A model generated the notes under the pieces. The model saw nothing but the letters and a program-made list of their open reading frames with translations. It was not told the origin of the DNA and made no database searches. Made by a program: the position numbers and the translations under genes. A DNA stretch of 64,000 bases from Anniella stebbinsi. Lineage: Eukaryota; Chordata; Lepidosauria; Squamata; Anniellidae. The stretch lies in assembly GCA_029215795.1 (NCBI GenBank), contig JARDYH010000003.1:18144001-18208000 (forward strand), read 5' to 3'. Of this stretch, positions 60,582-64,000 are shown one piece after another; position 1 is the first letter of the stretch; the number at the start of each line of letters is the position of its first letter.

Positions 60582-63500
60582 TTTCCCTAACTGTTTTGTG
60601 AGATAAACAGATTGCTCTTAGTTGCCAACTGTATGTATGAAATGCAGTTTATTTTGAAGAGTACATAAAACTGGGGAAAGTAATTTATAAACAGTCCTAA
60701 AAGGGCTTAATAGAACTTGGATCTGCTTTGTAGCACTATTGCAGCTGCTAGTGCAGTGACAAAATGGGAGGGGGAAACGCACACCAATGCACACAACTTT
60801 TTTTACAGTAGAACAATCTAGCACCTACCATCCAGGGGAGTCACTGCCACGGCAGCCACAGATCCTGCCACACAGCCAGACATGAACGAATGCAAGAAAG
60901 ATGCTTTTTCTTCACTGTTCACCTGCCCCAACTTGTTGATGTTGGCAAAGAGTGGAAAATAAATAACTGAAAAAGGCACATCCCTGTTGGGAGTGGAAGT
61001 GGGACATTGTAGGTAAACAATATTAGTTGGCTGAGCAGCCCTGCCCCAGGAAATGTCTCTTGTTGAAGTGTGTTTTTCTGTGCTAATGCTGTGGGGTATC
61101 AATAAAAATCCACCTGCCCTTTCAGGAAGTGCAACAGTCATATTACATTTTCAGCCATAGACATGTATATAAGAGCAAGGGAGACAGGAGGCTTGCTCCC
61201 CTCCTTTGGGAGCAGGACAGTCCCATCAACCCTGTTGCTGGTCTACTTAATTATTTTTCTCCCTCTCTTCCCCCCCTACCCTCCCCAACTCCTTTTCCTT
61301 GTGTGTCATGTTTTTTTTTACATTGTAAGCCTGAGGGCAGGGACTGTTTTCTTTGCTAATTGATTGTAAGCCGCTCCGAGAGCCTTTTTTGGTTGAGGAG
61401 CAGGGTAAAATTATAATAAAAAAATAAATATATGGCTCAGTTCAGACAACACAGTAGTCAATGCAGTGTGAAAACTTCAGTCAACGGTTGAGTTTTTAGG
61501 AGGTACTCCCCACACAACATGTTCTAACTCCACTTTTGTGTGACTGTGGGCTACCATGGAGTTGAGTAAAATCCATCGTGATGTTTGACAGTTCTCCCAT
61601 ACTCTCTCCTCCCCCAGTCCTCCCGATAGTATCCCATCAGCCATTGCTGCAAAAAATCAATCCTGGCGGCCCTCCTAGAGTGGCACTTGCTCCTTTCGCT
61701 GCTCTTGCCAGGGAACTCTGTAACTAGTGGGAAAAGCCAACTCAACACAACAGTTGTGCAGGAACTCTCCTCTGCACAGCATAGATATTCTGCATGGAGT
61801 GTTTTCCAAAAAAACCTCCACCATTGCATGGCGTTTTCTCACCAGATAACACATTTCTCAACGGTGGTATAAAAACTCCATCGTGGAGTTCTAAAACCAC
61901 CACTGAGAAACGTGTTGTCTGAACTGAGGCTATGGCTGCGTTCAGACAACACTTTTGTCGGATGCCAGCTGCAGTAAAATGGAAACGCAGGCAACTTGAG
62001 AGAGATTTTTCATGCTTTCCTAAGAGAATTCCAGCGTTCAAATATTTCCATAGATGGGCTGCATTTGGATGCGAAAAGGAAGCTGGAGGCTGATTTTGAT
62101 ATCGTGAACTGGGTGCTGTTTCCCAATAAAACTCTTGGAAGAGTGAAAATTGGGAGTATAAAGAAACAAGAAACCCCTGATATAAAGCTCACCATTAACC
62201 CAGAAGCCATTGTGTGGCCCAGGGATTTTAATGAGACAACACTTTTGTTAATGAAATGTTGATGAGTCAACTCACAGTTGGTTTTTTTAGGAATACTCCC
62301 CGCACGACATGTTGTCATGCCCCCATGGAGCGGTTGAGGTTTGCGGGGGGTGGATTCCTACTCAACCCGGTATTTAATTGACAGACTGCCCCTCTCCCTG
62401 TCCTCCCTCAGTCCTCCAGGTGCTATTCCAGCAGCCATTGCAAGTTGTGCCAGCTGCAGCAGAGCAGCGGGCATGGTTTTGGCCACTCTTGCCTGGGAAC
62501 TCTGTAGCCAGGCAAAAAAATCAACTCAACAGGTGGAAAACTCTACTGGCTTGGTTCAGACAACATGACATCTACCTATTGAGCAACTAGTCAACTGCAG
62601 CCAGTTGTGTTTCTCCGTTATTGTTTTTTGAGGAAAAAGTCATCAGTGGTGACTGCTCACCTGATGGTTGAGTACTAAAACCACTGGTGGATGTTGTGTC
62701 GTCCAAACATAGCCGGTGGCTCAATTCGGATGATGTATTAGGCAACGGAGGAGGGGGGGAACAGTCGTCAGTTGTGTTGCTTATTGTGTCATGTGGGGAG
62801 TAACACACCACGCACACACAACTGACAGTACGCTAATCGGGCAATTAAAACAACAGAGGGAAACAATGGCTTGCACGTTGTTTAGCCCGAAGCCCCATTG
62901 TTTAAAGTATCATCCGAATTGAACCCCCCCTCTCTCCGTGCACTACTCCGTTTGGGGATAGAGTTCTGCTGGCCAGAGCAGCCGAAAACTCCCAGCCGCT
63001 CTATACAGCCAGCAGAACTCACGGTGCATGCTGGGATATGGCTGGGGGACTGAGGGAGGGGGAGGGAGGAGATGCTGCAACCAAAATGGCCACCGTCCGT
63101 TATTAGCAACCGGTGCGTTTGCTGGTGCCGAGCAGTGCCGGCTGCAGTGTGTCATTTGGGTAGCACTGCCTGCCTAACGCACGGTCAGTATGCTATTTCC
63201 CCCTCCATTGCCTAATATGTCATCCGAATTCAGCCTATGTGTAGCTTTGACCAGAAACCCACCATAGTGCAGTGTGACTGCGAAAAAGTATTTGAGCACA
63301 TAGGAGATCATGTGGAGCACCTTGATCCAGATGATGGTTTGGAAGCCAAAGGCATTCCTTGAGTTAATGAAGCCAATTCTTCCCCAATATGTAGAAAGTA
63401 TGTAGAAAAGGGGACATTCTTGCCTCCCATCATGGTTCAGAGACCAAATCTGAAAAGGTGCCTCCTTGTCCTAATCCAGCACATCTCAGACTGCAAGTTT

Positions 63501-63772
63501 CCCCAGCTTTCCTTTCTTAAGGCTACAAAAGGTTGCCATCTTATAAGGTAAGGAAAGGGAAGTCCCACCCTTTATTCACCTGAGCAGGGTGGCTCCCAAC
63601 CCTTTATACAGGCCTGCTAGCCCCTGGGTGTGCAGGAGATCTCTAGCAATCAAGGTGGCAGAGGGACGTTTAGAGGCTGCGGTGGAACCAGTGGTGTAAG
63701 GCTGTCCTGGTGGTAGATGAGAAGTGGCAGCAGCTGCTCCATCCTGTCCCAAAGCCTTCTTCTGATGAGCAG
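57307..63772 (-). CDS. SLC25A18: SLC25A18 (mitochondrial glutamate carrier 2), C-terminal part; upstream exons outside window
   Basis: Four minus-strand exons, 63772-63580, 60983-60829, 59222-59147 and 57448-57307, join in phase into about 187 C-terminal residues (human protein 315). The protein is a mitochondrial inner-membrane carrier exchanging glutamate with hydroxide/proton. Visible: a variable Ala/Ser/Pro-rich matrix loop, then [40 protein letters not shown], the third-repeat carrier signature PLDVLKTR (pattern P-x-D-x-x-K-x-R), and [20 protein letters not shown] with the stop at 57309-57307. [20 protein letters not shown] matches SLC25A18 rather than SLC25A22 (NPCDVVKTR type), and the neighbour ATP6V1E1 agrees. 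Missing are the first carrier repeat and most of the second, to the right of 64000. The gene is tail-to-tail with ATP6V1E1. Confidence 0.95.
57832..57859. repeat. short perfect hairpin
   Basis: GCTTAGGAAGAT and ATCTTCCTAAGC flank a 4-nt loop; the stem extends outward imperfectly through GTGCC/GGCAC. Confidence 0.8.
58022..58213. repeat. 192-bp palindrome, 91-bp arms
   Basis: Arms 58022-58112 and 58123-58213 pair without gaps with about 10 mismatches in 91 (near 89 percent by eye), with a 10-nt loop. The outer ends resemble the hAT-Charlie terminus CAGTGGTTTTCAG. Confidence 0.85.
58198..58374. mobile_element. hAT (Charlie-like) non-autonomous element
   Basis: Starts CAGTGGTTTTCAGCTGG, contains GCGACCCAAAAGTGGGTCAT and ends CAGTTGAAGACCACTG. 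Flanking 8-mers TTCTAGGG and CTCTACAG match at 5 of 8. It overlaps the palindrome's right arm end. Confidence 0.7.
58374..58490. repeat. palindromic hAT-like element
   Basis: CCCTCCAAATGTTTTGGTCT...ACTCCCATC at the left; GATGGGAGTTATAGGACTAA...CACCTGGAGGGTC at the right. Confidence 0.7.
59147..59222 (-). CDS. SLC25A18: SLC25A18 exon with [15 protein letters not shown]
   Basis: 76 nt: acceptor cttgttttag|TTCTA, donor GCCAG|gtaagc. 24 whole codons, [20 protein letters not shown] then IDCA. Confidence 0.94.
60114..60187. repeat. hairpin with 30-bp arms
   Basis: 60114-60143 and 60158-60187 are reverse complements with one mismatch, loop GGATAGAGCCTGCT. A further direct copy AGATTGAGTTTAG follows at once (60188-60200). 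Confidence 0.85.
60336..60583 (+). repeat. tRNA-derived SINE with (AAT)n tail
   Basis: TGGTGGAGTGGTTAGAGTGT (A box), GGGTTCTAGTCCCC (B box), AAGCCCACTGGGTGACTTTG, CCATCTTGGGTTCCTTGCAA, then an AAT microsatellite. A common squamate SINE structure. Confidence 0.85.
60829..60983 (-). CDS. SLC25A18: SLC25A18 exon with YFPLFAN and PLD
   Basis: 155 nt: acceptor actcccaacag|GGATG, donor GGATG|gtaggt. Encodes [20 protein letters not shown] to [16 protein letters not shown]; the last base G begins the Val of PLDVLK. Confidence 0.95.
61200..61430 (+). repeat. LINE/SINE 3' tail
   Basis: GTAAGCCTGAGGGCAGGGAC then TGTAAGCCGCTCCGAGAGCC, GGTTGAGGAGCAGGGTAAAA and an AATAAATA tail. Confidence 0.7.
61434..61930. 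mobile_element. Harbinger-like MITE (E1)
   Basis: 497 bp, starts GGCTCAGTTCAGACAACAC and ends GTGTTGTCTGAACTGAGGC, flanked by TAT on both sides (61431-61433, 61931-61933). Confidence 0.82.
61934..62714. mobile_element. Harbinger-like MITE (A) carrying a foreign insert
   Basis: Starts GGCTGCGTTCAGACAACAC directly after the TAT that ends E1, and ends GTTGTGTCGTCCAAACATAGCC. It is 781 bp; removing the 290-bp insert plus duplicated repeat leaves 491 bp, about the size of E1 (497). Confidence 0.75.
61959..62233 (+). pseudogene. V2R (type-2 vomeronasal receptor) exon fragment inserted in a MITE
   Basis: Plus-strand frame 61993-62236, without stops, reads [20 protein letters not shown], then [20 protein letters not shown] and [15 protein letters not shown]. 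The pattern FDIVNWVxFPNKxxxRVKxG...AIVWPxxFNE is that of the extracellular exon of V2R class-C receptors preceding the cysteine-rich domain. The match starts about where that exon would (cgcag|GCAAC could be an old acceptor) and ends near its usual end FNE. The insert is bracketed by a perfect 15-bp direct repeat AGACAACACTTTTGT (61944-61958, 62234-62248). It is one isolated exon inside an SLC25A18 intron and opposite in strand to that gene, so it cannot make a receptor. Confidence 0.75.
62718..63235. mobile_element. Harbinger-like MITE (B)
   Basis: Starts GGCTCAATTCGGATGATGTA and ends TATGTCATCCGAATTCAGCC, then TAT (63236-63238). GGT separates it from element A. An internal ATCATCCGAATTGAACC near 62910-62926 suggests a nested or compound copy. 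Confidence 0.75.
63580..63772 (-). CDS. SLC25A18: SLC25A18 exon with matrix loop and RPSATLI segment
   Basis: 193 nt: acceptor ttgttttag|CTGCTC, donor CTCAG|gtgaat. Reads [20 protein letters not shown], a variable loop, then [12 protein letters not shown] and [14 protein letters not shown]. Confidence 0.93.
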
Positions 63773-64000
63773 CTAAAACAAAATAAGGAGAAATACCTTA
63801 ACTGTATTGTATCTGGAGTTGGACATATGTGCCTGTTTTGCTTTCTACAACTTTCAGTTCTTTGGAAGCACAAGTTCATTCCATCCTGTTCCAACATCAG
63901 CTTGCAGATGTTAACACCACATTCCAAAAGGAAAAAAATAAAACCAAACAAAAACCCGAGCATGGTAACTTATCAGGGACAGATAACAAACCATAAGATC
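63773..64000 (-). other. start of the next SLC25A18 intron
   Basis: Sequence upstream of the 63772 acceptor; no further exon is seen before the window ends. Confidence 0.6.

Larger units (their letters stand above)
59223..63579 (-). other. two SLC25A18 introns flanking exon 60829-60983
   Basis: Left intron (59223-60828): a 30-bp-arm hairpin at 60114-60187, a tRNA-derived SINE (60336-60545) and an (AAT)n tract. Right intron (60984-63579): a LINE-type tail (61200-61430) and the MITE tandem 61434-63235. 63.24-63.58 kb is unassigned. Confidence 0.7.

Noticed and set aside
62341..62590. 75- and 70-codon plus ORFs after the V2R insert
   Set aside because: They lie in MITE interior sequence also present in E1 and show no receptor similarity; not a continuation of the V2R frame.
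57307..63772. Assignment to SLC25A22 instead of SLC25A18
   Set aside because: Third-repeat sequence [16 protein letters not shown] and the neighbour ATP6V1E1 both favour SLC25A18.

Overview
The window is vertebrate nuclear DNA, most likely from a squamate reptile (lizard or snake); the species cannot be told. The reasons are spliced vertebrate genes with GT/AG introns, CR1/L2-type LINEs, tRNA-derived SINEs, many short DNA transposons (hAT-like with 8-bp duplications, Harbinger-like with 3-bp duplications), and a fragment of a type-2 vomeronasal receptor exon, a family greatly expanded in squamates. The gene order SLC25A18 - ATP6V1E1 - BCL2L13 matches human 22q11.

Layout. 1-3860: probable BCL2L13 3'UTR and downstream DNA, with a CR1 tail at the left edge. 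3861-40330: BCL2L13 on the minus strand, with six coding exons (470 codons) and a non-coding first exon in a CpG-rich promoter at 39.9-40.4 kb. 40.4-42.3 kb: head-to-head intergenic region with E-boxes, a CCAAT-bearing hairpin and a degraded Penelope-like fragment. 42.3-56.4 kb: ATP6V1E1 on the plus strand, nine coding exons giving exactly 226 residues, poly(A) signal at 56347. 56.4-64 kb: the last four coding exons of SLC25A18 on the minus strand, tail-to-tail with ATP6V1E1; its upstream exons lie beyond the right edge. All exon joins were checked for phase and read through without stops.

The genes are not an operon. BCL2L13 is an outer-mitochondrial-membrane Bcl-2 relative and mitophagy receptor, ATP6V1E1 is a V-ATPase peripheral-stalk subunit, and SLC25A18 is a mitochondrial glutamate carrier. 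The most unusual structure is a tandem of Harbinger-like elements at 61434-63235 sharing TAT target sites. One member carries a 275-bp insert with an open V2R exon-like frame, bracketed by a perfect 15-bp direct repeat. Other notable structures are an 837-bp CpG-dense hAT-like foldback in a BCL2L13 intron and several near-perfect palindromes in SLC25A18 introns.
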